DNA of 36,287 bases, taken from assembly GCA_016282395.1 (NCBI GenBank), contig JAEEKL010000166.1, positions 1-36,287 on the forward strand, read 5' to 3'. The DNA comes from Bacteroidales bacterium (lineage in GTDB: Bacteria > Bacteroidota > Bacteroidia > Bacteroidales > WCHB1-69). The position numbers and the translations under genes were made by a program. Under the pieces are notes generated by a model that ran no database searches, was not told the DNA's origin, and was given only the letters and a program-made list of their open reading frames with translations. Below are positions 8,886-16,249 of the stretch, piece after piece (the first letter of the stretch is position 1; each line of letters opens with the position of its first letter).

Positions 8886-11800
8886 TTTCTTGACAAATGA
8901 TTTGGTCACCGTGCCCTCGTTCGTGGTCACGCGCACGAAGTACATTCCGTTGGCGAGACCGCTGACGTTGATGCAGGTCGGTAGAGACGTTGCGCGCAAC
9001 GTCTCTACAACGGTGCGGACAACCTTTCCGTACACATCAATTACCTCGATATCCTCCAATTGTACATTGTTCATTGTACATTGTACATTGACAACGTCGT
9101 TCGCGGGGTTCGGGTAGAGGGTTACGTTGCTGGCGAGCTGGCTCTCGATGCCCACATTGGTGGTCTGTGCTGTAATGGAGTTGGACCATTCGCTGAGACC
9201 GTTGTCGCCGCAGTTGGCCTGCACTTGGATTAAGTAAGTGGTCAAACCCTCGAGATCGGTGATAGTATAGCTGTTGGTGCTGGATGTCTGAGTGCTCCAG
9301 TCGCCGTTGGCCACACGGTACCGGATATTCCAGTTGTTCACATCCGCATTGGCATCCCAAGCAATGGAGATGGCGTGGTTTTCCACATTGGTGGCGGTGA
9401 GTCCGGTGGGAGCCTCGCAAGGCACGGGAGTGTCATTGGACAGGGTGGTGAAGGTGACAATTGCTGTCCATTCGCTCATGCCGCCGTCACTACAGTTAGC
9501 CCTCACACGAGCTTGATAAGTGGTGTTAGGAGTCAGACCGTTTATGGTGTACCAAGGGTGGTTGGACGTGACTTCTGTCCAGTTGACGTCTTCGGCGGCC
9601 TTGTACTGCAAAGTCCATGACGGCACGGAATTGTCGAGTGGCCAGGAGGCGACTGCCGAGGTTTGCGTGATGCCCTCTTCCGCAAACGACATGTATGCCG
9701 GGGCATCACAAGGTTCTGTGTTGGTACCAGCTGCTGCGATGGTGATGTCATCCAGCACAATGCCGTATCCTTCGGCGGCATCACCAGTGAAGGCAATTTG
9801 GTAAGTGGCTGTTGGGTTGGGTAGCGCGATGGAATCCATCGTCCATTCGTTCGCGGCGGAAGCATATATGACTAACATCTGCCACTCTGAGGTAGAGGAT
9901 GTGCGATAAAATACGCTCAGGTGGTCTTGGCTGTTACCCCAGGGCTTTTGTGCGTACCAATAGGAGAGGTAAGGATTTGTTATGCCAGAGAGGTCGAAAA
10001 TGGGTGACACCAGGCGGGTGACGCTTCCATTGTAGTTTTCCGAATAGAAGTAGGCATTGTAGTTCCCGCTGTGCGCATTTTCGATGCCGGTACTGCTTTG
10101 TGTGCCGTTCTCAACTGTCCAGTTAATCATATCAATCACATATTCCTGAGACCAGCATTCGGGCAAAGCACCGTTGTGCTCAAAGTCTTCGGTGTAGGGG
10201 AAGGTCGTGAACGCATCGCAAGGAACGTTGAAAAGGGTTGATGCCCACAAAGATTGGTTGTCGGAGCCACAGATTGCCTGCACACGCACCTGGTAGGTGG
10301 CACCGGCCACCAGCCCGTTGAGGAGGTAGGAGGCGGAGCCGCTGACGTTCGTGGTTGTCCAAACAGTGTCGGCAGATTCTTTGTACTCTAAAATCCAGTC
10401 TGTCTCTTCGCCGCCCGGCATCCAGTTGATCTCAGCGCTGTTGGTGGTGAGGTTCGTGGCGGCGAGGTTCGTAGGCTTCGGACAAGAAAGTTCTTGAATG
10501 GAAACATTGTAGATGATGGCGGCAGGTTGTGTGCCTTGGCTTTGGTCATTCTTCCACAGGAAGACTAATTTGGCTGTGGAGGCGGCAGTCGGATTCGTGT
10601 TCGGATTGGGCATGGTGGCGGACACATGCACGATATTGCCGTCGGTGAGGTTGAAAATATACGGGAAAGAAATGGATCCGCCGTATTGTATATAGTCGGA
10701 GAAGTTCAACGCGAAATTCGAATAGTTGTTGGCGGCGTAGTATATGTTGGTGTTGATTGCTGGATAGAGCGAGTCGGCAGGGGCGAAAAACACCTTCAGG
10801 TAGTCGAAGGTACTTTCGCCACCCACGTTCACGTCGAAACTGATGAGCAGGTCAGTGGCTTCTCCGATGGTGAAGATCTTTTCGGCGGAAACAGCAGAGA
10901 AACTGCTCACATTGTATTTGGGAATACTGTTGTTGTCGGTGACGAACAGGGCAGTTGTGCTGTCGTTCACAGATCCGATTTTCCAGAAGTTATTGCAGCT
11001 GCCGTTGTTGAACAGCCATTGGTCATTGTCGCTGCTGAAGTCTGTGCTGTACGGGAGGCTCGTGGTGTTCATTGTAGTGGTGAAAGATATGCTGGCGGCA
11101 GGGGAGTAGCCTTCGTTGTCACATGCACTATATAGGTTAACCGTGTAGGTGGTGTTGGCTGCGAGATTAGCGAGGTTGTAGGTGGTGTCGGAGAGGTTTT
11201 CTGTTATCCATTCGGTATCGTCATAGGCTTTGTACTCCACCAGATAGGTGTCAGCAGACCCCGCCCAGGTCAAGACGGCGGTTTCGGAGCCGACATTGGA
11301 AAGGGTCAGGTTGGTGGGAGGCATACAGGCGGCGCAGTTCGTGGTCAGGACGAAGCCGCTTCTATGCGAGCTGACATCGGAGGTGAACTTGACGGTCAGC
11401 GGGCCGGAGGAGGATACCAACGTGGGAACCGAGCCGTTGCCGCAGTATTCGCCGAGCAGGGTGCCGCTGGTGCCCACACTGTCGTAGATACGGAGGTAGT
11501 CCCAGTTGTTTTCCGTGACATACGTGCCGGAAACGGTCATCAGCTCGCCTTCGTTTTCGGGGAAGAGAACTAACGTGAAGTCGCAGTTGTCGCTGTAATC
11601 GCCGTTAGCGCCACCGTTGTCGTAGATAATCGTTGAGCAGGTGGTCAGCGTGTCGGAACCGGTTATTCCCATGTTGTATGTGCCTGGAGTGGCGGCGACG
11701 GGACCTGTCCAGAAGCTTTGCGCATCGCCGCAGTTGGACTGCACATAGAAGTGGTAGGGGATTCCCGACAGGTTAGTGACGGTGAACGGGTTGGATGTGG

Positions 11801-14171
11801 CCGCCACGACAGTGCCGTCGCCAGTCCCCGGCGTGAAACCGACCGGACCGTATTCGATGTTCCAAGCGGTGGCGGTGCCGCTCTCCGTCCAAGTTAGCGT
11901 GACGGAATTGTCCGTGACCGTTGTGACAGTCAGATTGTTGGGTCTTGCACAAGCGGAGGCGTTGTCCACCATCACATTGTCGATGTGCAGGTCGTTGTCA
12001 CCATTGCCAGTCACGGTCGATTCGCCGTAAAATGCAATCATCACCGTCTGTCCGGCATAGTTGGTCAGCGGGATGGTGATCTCCTGACCGGCGGCAGGAA
12101 TCTGGTTGAAAACATAGTCGCCGTTGCCGTCGTTGCTCCACACCGTGGCGTTGGCGGCGCTCCAGGTGATGCCGTGGTCGGTGGAGACGATGACCATGAA
12201 CTTGTCATCTCCCTGTGCGTTCGGGTTGTCGATAGGGTTGGTGGTGTTGTATTTGGTGAGAGCCAGGTCGAAGGTCAGGGTGGGGGAGGCCAGTGCGCTC
12301 AGGTCGATTGGCGGGGTCACTAACCAGTATTTGGTGCCTGTTCCGTAGATGTTCAGCGATGCGTGTCGGGCACCGAAGACATGCGTGTTGTCGAGACGCC
12401 AGCCACTATAGTTAGAGGTGGTCGGGGTGAGTGCGGTGCCGGTAAAGATCTCGCTTGCCAGACCGGTGTAGCGATGCCAGCAATTCGGGAAGGAGGAAGA
12501 AGCGTCAAATTCTTGCAGGAACGGCGTGAGATAGTTCCCGCAATCCGTGGTGAAGGATGTGTTCTCCATACTGTTGCTGGTGGTGCCGTCGTCGCAAATC
12601 GCCGCCACGAACCAGGTGTAGGTCGTGTTTGAAAGCAGGTTCTCCAACAGGTAGCCGTTTTCATCTACAACCACGTTTTGGACTTGCGTCCACCCCGTGT
12701 CGGCGGCGGCTTTGTAGTACAGGTTGTAACTGTCTGAATTGCCGCTCCAGTTGAGCGTGGCACTTGAGCTGGTCACCGCAGTGGTCTCGAGGTTGGAGGG
12801 CGGTGCGCAGGTGGAGATCTCATCCACCGTGATGTCATCGACAAACCAGTACCAGATGCTGCCGTAATTGTTGTTGGGCTGGTATTTGAAAGTGATGTGG
12901 AACGGGATGTTGGGGTCAGATTCTACATCCGCGAAGCTGACCATATAGGAATGGGGATTGTTGTCGCCGATTTGCGGGCCAGTGATAGACCATACCGGCA
13001 CGAAACTACTCGTGTCGGTGATGTCACTCACGTAACCGACACTGAAGGTGCCGGACCATTGGCCTTCGCGGAACGTGGAGAAGGTGATTTGCAGGTCTGA
13101 GAGATTTACGGGCATAAGAGGCATCACCGCGTAAACAGGTTCGTAAGTGCTATGGTCGCAGTTGAACATCAGAACCTTGTCATTGCCCCCGGTACCGTAT
13201 TCGGAAGTGGCTCGGGGGTACCCGTTGTAGGCATTGATTCTGGACCAGCATCCGGGCAACCCGAATTGCGGGGCATCATCGAAATTCTGCATGTAAGGCA
13301 AGGTGATGTCGCAGGCAATGCTGTTGCCGGTGAGAAGGACAGTGGTGCTCACCGTTCCATCGGAGAGAGTAAGGTAGGCCGTGTCATTGCTCTCGTAGGT
13401 GGGGTAATAGCGGACATACACAGCCGTGTCGGTGCCCGACATCGTGACAGAGCTGCTGAAGGTGACGTTGTCGAGGGAAACCTCGAACGGGTCGCCCGCT
13501 ACGGCGGTGATGGCGTTCGTGACGTTGTTGGCGTTCACTGTCACCATCTGGGAAACAGAGGGGAATCCTTCCTGGACGTTGAAGAACTGGAGTGCCGAAG
13601 GCACAACGGTGATGATCGGAGAGGCTGAGGTAGTGGTCACCGTGATATCGTCTAAAATGAAGGCTAACAAATTGGTGCAGTTGTAGTGTCGGAAAGCGAT
13701 ATAAACTGTCTGACCGGCGTAGGCACTCAGATCAACGGTCTTCTCCATCCAATGGTAGGAGGGAAGGGTCTCCTCAAACACCTGTGTGAACGAGGTGAGG
13801 TCGGTCGCCGAGGTGGTGGAGACAAAGATACCGTAGTGCTCTTGTGGTGTTGAAAAGCTGGACATCCGCCAGAACGTCAGCGTGCTGTTTCCCGCCAACG
13901 GGATGGCTGGCGTGACCAACCAGTTGTCAGGGGTCAACGCGGCACCGTTGAGCTTTGAAAAGGAGACGAAGGCACCGTCACTTTCATGCCCATCAACGAA
14001 AGTGGTGGAATTGTGAACCCATGTGTTTCCGTCGTTGTCCGCATCGATGTTGGTCCAGCCTGCAGGCAGGACACCATCTTCGAAGCCTTCACTGAAAACC
14101 GTAATCTGGGCGTTGACGGAGAGAGAAAACATCGCCAATAACATTGGCAAAAGTAGTAATGCTTTTTTCAT
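8883..14171 (-). CDS. Giant T9SS-exported adhesin with anchor-J, fibronectin-III and CUB-like domains
   Basis: The protein has 1762 residues with signal peptide MKKALLLLPMLLAMFSLSVNAQ. Anchor-J/cleaved-adhesin-like modules open near residues 25 (FSEGFEDGVLPAGW), 285 (LPYMQNFDDAPQFGLPGCW), 545 (LTPFLQEFDASSSFPNCW), 1035 and 1310 (FPYTEDFEHNGALPECW). Fibronectin-III-like modules lie between them. A CUB-like domain occupies about 840-948 (YSDNCDFTLVLFPENEG, WDYLRIYD, LTVKFTSD, then CAAC). The C-terminal ~80 residues are a T9SS type A sorting domain (VTLYPNPANDVVNV...MYFVRVTTNEGTVTKSFVKK). CUB domains bind protein or glycan partners in other secreted proteins; the ligand here is unknown. The gene has its own promoter (14248-14280) and a terminator after its stop. 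Its sorting domain is nearly identical to that of the gene at 4885-8721 except for the swapped palindrome. Confidence 0.9.
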   Translation of the reverse strand: MKKALLLLPMLLAMFSLSVNAQITVFSEGFEDGVLPAGWTNIDADNDGNTWVHNSTTFVDGHESDGAFVSFSKLNGAALTPDNWLVTPAIPLAGNSTLTFWRMSSFSTPQEHYGIFVSTTSATDLTSFTQVFEETLPSYHWMEKTVDLSAYAGQTVYIAFRHYNCTNLLAFILDDITVTTTSASPIITVVPSALQFFNVQEGFPSVSQMVTVNANNVTNAITAVAGDPFEVSLDNVTFSSSVTMSGTDTAVYVRYYPTYESNDTAYLTLSDGTVSTTVLLTGNSIACDITLPYMQNFDDAPQFGLPGCWSRINAYNGYPRATSEYGTGGNDKVLMFNCDHSTYEPVYAVMPLMPVNLSDLQITFSTFREGQWSGTFSVGYVSDITDTSSFVPVWSITGPQIGDNNPHSYMVSFADVESDPNIPFHITFKYQPNNNYGSIWYWFVDDITVDEISTCAPPSNLETTAVTSSSATLNWSGNSDSYNLYYKAAADTGWTQVQNVVVDENGYLLENLLSNTTYTWFVAAICDDGTTSNSMENTSFTTDCGNYLTPFLQEFDASSSFPNCWHRYTGLASEIFTGTALTPTTSNYSGWRLDNTHVFGARHASLNIYGTGTKYWLVTPPIDLSALASPTLTFDLALTKYNTTNPIDNPNAQGDDKFMVIVSTDHGITWSAANATVWSNDGNGDYVFNQIPAAGQEITIPLTNYAGQTVMIAFYGESTVTGNGDNDLHIDNVMVDNASACARPNNLTVTTVTDNSVTLTWTESGTATAWNIEYGPVGFTPGTGDGTVVAATSNPFTVTNLSGIPYHFYVQSNCGDAQSFWTGPVAATPGTYNMGITGSDTLTTCSTIIYDNGGANGDYSDNCDFTLVLFPENEGELMTVSGTYVTENNWDYLRIYDSVGTSGTLLGEYCGNGSVPTLVSSSGPLTVKFTSDVSSHRSGFVLTTNCAACMPPTNLTLSNVGSETAVLTWAGSADTYLVEYKAYDDTEWITENLSDTTYNLANLAANTTYTVNLYSACDNEGYSPAASISFTTTMNTTSLPYSTDFSSDNDQWLFNNGSCNNFWKIGSVNDSTTALFVTDNNSIPKYNVSSFSAVSAEKIFTIGEATDLLISFDVNVGGESTFDYLKVFFAPADSLYPAINTNIYYAANNYSNFALNFSDYIQYGGSISFPYIFNLTDGNIVHVSATMPNPNTNPTAASTAKLVFLWKNDQSQGTQPAAIIYNVSIQELSCPKPTNLAATNLTTNSAEINWMPGGEETDWILEYKESADTVWTTTNVSGSASYLLNGLVAGATYQVRVQAICGSDNQSLWASTLFNVPCDAFTTFPYTEDFEHNGALPECWSQEYVIDMINWTVENGTQSSTGIENAHSGNYNAYFYSENYNGSVTRLVSPIFDLSGITNPYLSYWYAQKPWGNSQDHLSVFYRTSSTSEWQMLVIYASAANEWTMDSIALPNPTATYQIAFTGDAAEGYGIVLDDITIAAAGTNTEPCDAPAYMSFAEEGITQTSAVASWPLDNSVPSWTLQYKAAEDVNWTEVTSNHPWYTINGLTPNTTYQARVRANCSDGGMSEWTAIVTFTTLSNDTPVPCEAPTGLTATNVENHAISIAWDANADVNNWNIRYRVANGDWSTQTSSTNSYTITDLEGLTTYLIQVQANCGDNGLSEWSNSITAQTTNVGIESQLASNVTLYPNPANDVVNVQCTMNNVQLEDIEVIDVYGKVVRTVVETLRATSLPTCINVSGLANGMYFVRVTTNEGTVTKSFVKK
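8981..9008. repeat. 28-bp perfect palindrome inside the T9SS domain, GTAGAGACG type
   Basis: The left half is GTAGAGACGTTGCG and the right half is its exact reverse complement. It is translated as VETLRATSL and sits at exactly the same codon position as the palindrome at 4983-5010 in the paralogue, with only GTAG...CTAC and scattered stem bases in common. Confidence 0.9.
9061..9090. repeat. Heptamer array inside the T9SS domain
   Basis: The + strand reads TGTACAT, TGTTCAT, TGTACAT, TGTACAT, then TG, a four-copy 7-bp repeat. It is translated on the minus strand as VQCTMNNVQ. Confidence 0.8.
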
Positions 14172-14247
14172 TTGATTTAAATTATTGTGATACTTTAATG
14201 CTATTTTTTGTTTCAGAACAATAACGACAAGATGTTATAATAAACAG

Positions 14248-14280
14248 CAAAATTACAATATTCTTAAAAAGACCGGCAAA
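14248..14280 (-). promoter_or_regulatory. Promoter of the 1762-residue adhesin gene
   Basis: On the minus strand a -33 TTTG (14277-14280) is followed after 21 nt by TAATTTTG (14248-14255). This fits the Bacteroidota TTTG/TAnnTTTG promoter and predicts a leader of roughly 70 nt. Confidence 0.6.
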
Positions 14281-14347
14281 TTATTTATGAATAAATGTCA
14301 ACAGCCTTTTTTCTGTAGAATGTCTCATGTTAAATTTTCACTTGGCT

Positions 14348-15787
14348 TCAATTCCTATGACTGTTTGTATCAAACATCTCCTCCATGAAGTTCAACAGAT
14401 ACACTTTTTCCGTGCTGCGTGTAACGGCGGTGTACATCCACCGGAGATATTCCTTGTCGATGGTTTTGTCAGGAAGATAGCCTTGGTCGATGAGCACGTG
14501 TTTCCATTGGCCGCCTTGTGTCTTGTGGCAGGTCAGCGCGTAGGCGAATTTCACCTGCACGGCGTTCAGATAGGGGTCGTTCTTGATTTTCATGAAACGG
14601 GCGCGAGGATTCAGGATCTCCATATAATCTTCAGCCACAGCATAGTATAGTTTCTGATTGGCTTCGTTGGAGAGCGACGGTCCGTCACAGTCCAAGCTTT
14701 CGAGGATGATTTTGATATCGACGTTCGGGTGGTCGGGGTAGTCGCACAAGCGCACGGTCACGTCCGCGAAATGGAAACCGTAAAGTTCCTCTTGTTTCTG
14801 GATGGACATGATTTCCATGATGTCGCCGTTGGCTAAGAAACCCGCCTCCGACAGCTCGTCCAACCAGTAGTAGTTGTTTTTCACCGCCATGATGTAATCG
14901 CCTGTGGCAATGACGTTTTCGCGGAACAGCACGCGGCTGCGCACGGCGTTGTTGAACTGGAACGCCCGTTTGTTGGAGCGGGTCACCAACACGATTTCGT
15001 CGCTGTCGTGGTTGTTGTAGAGGGTGTTGAGCAGCTCCTCCATCTCGCCGCCCTGTATGCGTCGGAAATCCTCGAAAGGGTGGCCGCTGAAAATCGGCAG
15101 GGAGTAGTCGCCGCCGTTGATTTTGTCGCGCACCCGCGTGGCGTTGTAGAGAATGCCCGAATCCAACGACTGCCGCACCACATCGGTGAGCCGCGCCCCG
15201 AAGACGTTGACGTTGTAAGCGGATTTGAGGTAGTCGGCGTCGAGGGCGGGGCTTTCGTCGGCATGGACGGGCGGCAGCTGCGCGTCATCGCCCACGAAGA
15301 GCATCCGGTTGCTGTCGCCGAGGAAGGCGAATTCCATCAGGTCGTCCAACAAGCTGTTGCCCACCAAGTCGTTAAGGGAACCCTGTGCCGAAATCATCGA
15401 GGCTTCATCGACGATGAAGAGCGTGTGGCTGTCCTTGTTTTCGCGGCGCACAAACTTGTGGATGCCGTCTTTGCTATGTACGCGGTAGATCCATTTGTGG
15501 ATGGTGTATGCCTTGCGGCCCGAATACTGCGAGAGCACTTTGGCGGCGCGGCCGGTGGGGGCGAGCATCACGATGTGCACGCCGATGTCGGACAGCGTGT
15601 TCACCAAGGCGCTCACGAGGCTGGTCTTGCCTGTGCCGGCATACCCCGACAGCAGGAAGAGGAAATTCTCCCCTTTGTCGTAGATGAAATCGGCGAGTTG
15701 CTCCATGGCCTCGGCCTGACTGTCTGTCGGCTCGAACCCGAAGTTCTGTCGGAACTGCCTCTGGAATGCGCTTCTGCTTCTGTCCAT
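14348..15787 (-). CDS. RecD-like ATP-dependent DNA helicase (superfamily 1)
   Basis: The protein has 479 residues when started at MDRSRSAFQRQF. The longer in-frame start at 15826 lies upstream of a good -7 box and is rejected. Walker A is GYAGTGKT (48-55), Walker B is VDEAS (126-130), and a late motif FAYALTCHKTQGGQW followed by YTAVTRS matches the UvrD-C2 end of RecD-type helicases. The family unwinds DNA using ATP, usually 5'-3'. The length fits the short RecD-like proteins of Bacteroidota, which lack a RecBC partner. It is transcribed away from the AddAB-like genes at 16.2 kb, from a shared intergenic region. I infer a housekeeping or repair role. The exact substrate is unknown. Confidence 0.85.
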   Translation of the reverse strand: MDRSRSAFQRQFRQNFGFEPTDSQAEAMEQLADFIYDKGENFLFLLSGYAGTGKTSLVSALVNTLSDIGVHIVMLAPTGRAAKVLSQYSGRKAYTIHKWIYRVHSKDGIHKFVRRENKDSHTLFIVDEASMISAQGSLNDLVGNSLLDDLMEFAFLGDSNRMLFVGDDAQLPPVHADESPALDADYLKSAYNVNVFGARLTDVVRQSLDSGILYNATRVRDKINGGDYSLPIFSGHPFEDFRRIQGGEMEELLNTLYNNHDSDEIVLVTRSNKRAFQFNNAVRSRVLFRENVIATGDYIMAVKNNYYWLDELSEAGFLANGDIMEIMSIQKQEELYGFHFADVTVRLCDYPDHPNVDIKIILESLDCDGPSLSNEANQKLYYAVAEDYMEILNPRARFMKIKNDPYLNAVQVKFAYALTCHKTQGGQWKHVLIDQGYLPDKTIDKEYLRWMYTAVTRSTEKVYLLNFMEEMFDTNSHRN

Positions 15788-15806
15788 TGTCGTCAATAAG
15801 AGGCGG

Positions 15807-15814
15807 CAAAGGTA
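15807..15814 (-). promoter_or_regulatory. -7 promoter box of the RecD-like helicase gene
   Basis: The minus strand reads TACCTTTG followed by CCGCC, an exact TAnnTTTG match 19 nt before the start at 15787. It decides the start codon, because the alternative ATG lies upstream of it. Confidence 0.65.
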
Positions 15815-15939
15815 CACAAAATTCATGGACGTCGGTGTGTGAATCGGAAAAATTAAGGGCTTGAGTTTCCAACTTTATTAATTTTGACGTTCTGGCAGGG
15901 AACAAATAGCTTGTTGTTATTTTCGCGATTTAGCCGCTG

Positions 15940-15987
15940 TCTGCTACTCGCAATTTTTTTCTCACATGGGAAAAATGACTATCTTTG
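15940..15987 (+). promoter_or_regulatory. Operator-promoter module D (inverted repeat plus -7 box)
   Basis: TCTGCTACTCGCAAT (15940-15954) is a degenerate copy of the TTTGCTAnTAGCAAA inverted repeat. After 25 nt comes the -7 box TATCTTTG (15980-15987), followed by CCGCGT as in modules A and C. It would drive the leader and probably the AddB/AddA-like pair. Confidence 0.6.
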
Positions 15988-16212
15988 CCGCGTCATCTCT
16001 CTCGTTCTGGTTTAATGGGACTTCGGTTAGGGAAAGGAGGCGATGGCGAGAAAAAGTAAAATCAGAAGTTCCTTGTGAGATTAAATTATGAAAATAATTA
16101 ATAATGTTCAGCCTTATGAAAATTATTGTCACTGGTTAGAAACATTTCGGGGGAGACTGCTTGAGAACTGATTTTGTTCCCTCTTGAGTATGGCTTTTTT
16201 CTTAAATATTTG

Positions 16213-16220
16213 TATTTTTG
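16213..16220 (+). promoter_or_regulatory. Proximal -7 promoter box of the AddB-like gene
   Basis: TATTTTTG followed by CATCCC lies 29 nt before the start at 16250. It has no operator next to it, so the pair of nuclease genes may have both a regulated and a basal promoter. Confidence 0.5.
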
Positions 16221-16249
16221 CATCCCAATAATAGTGTAATCTTGCTTTT

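Larger units (their letters stand above)
15815..16249. other. Divergent intergenic region with operator, two promoters and an unexplained leader
   Basis: This gap of about 430 nt separates the helicase gene from the AddB-like gene. It holds operator module D (15940-15987) and a second -7 box close to the AddB-like start (16213-16220). Between them lie about 220 nt with no clear gene. A tiny open frame, MARKSKIRSSL (16043-16078), has a strong AGGAGG just in front and could be a leader peptide or a gene remnant. No strong terminator or known RNA family was recognised. Confidence 0.5.

Noticed and set aside
282-13686. Many plus-strand and alternate-frame open frames within the adhesin genes
   Set aside because: They lie opposite or across long, domain-bearing minus-strand genes, are low-complexity, and show no motifs or promoters.
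15788-15826. Upstream start of the RecD-like helicase at 15826
   Set aside because: The TACCTTTG promoter box lies downstream of that codon.
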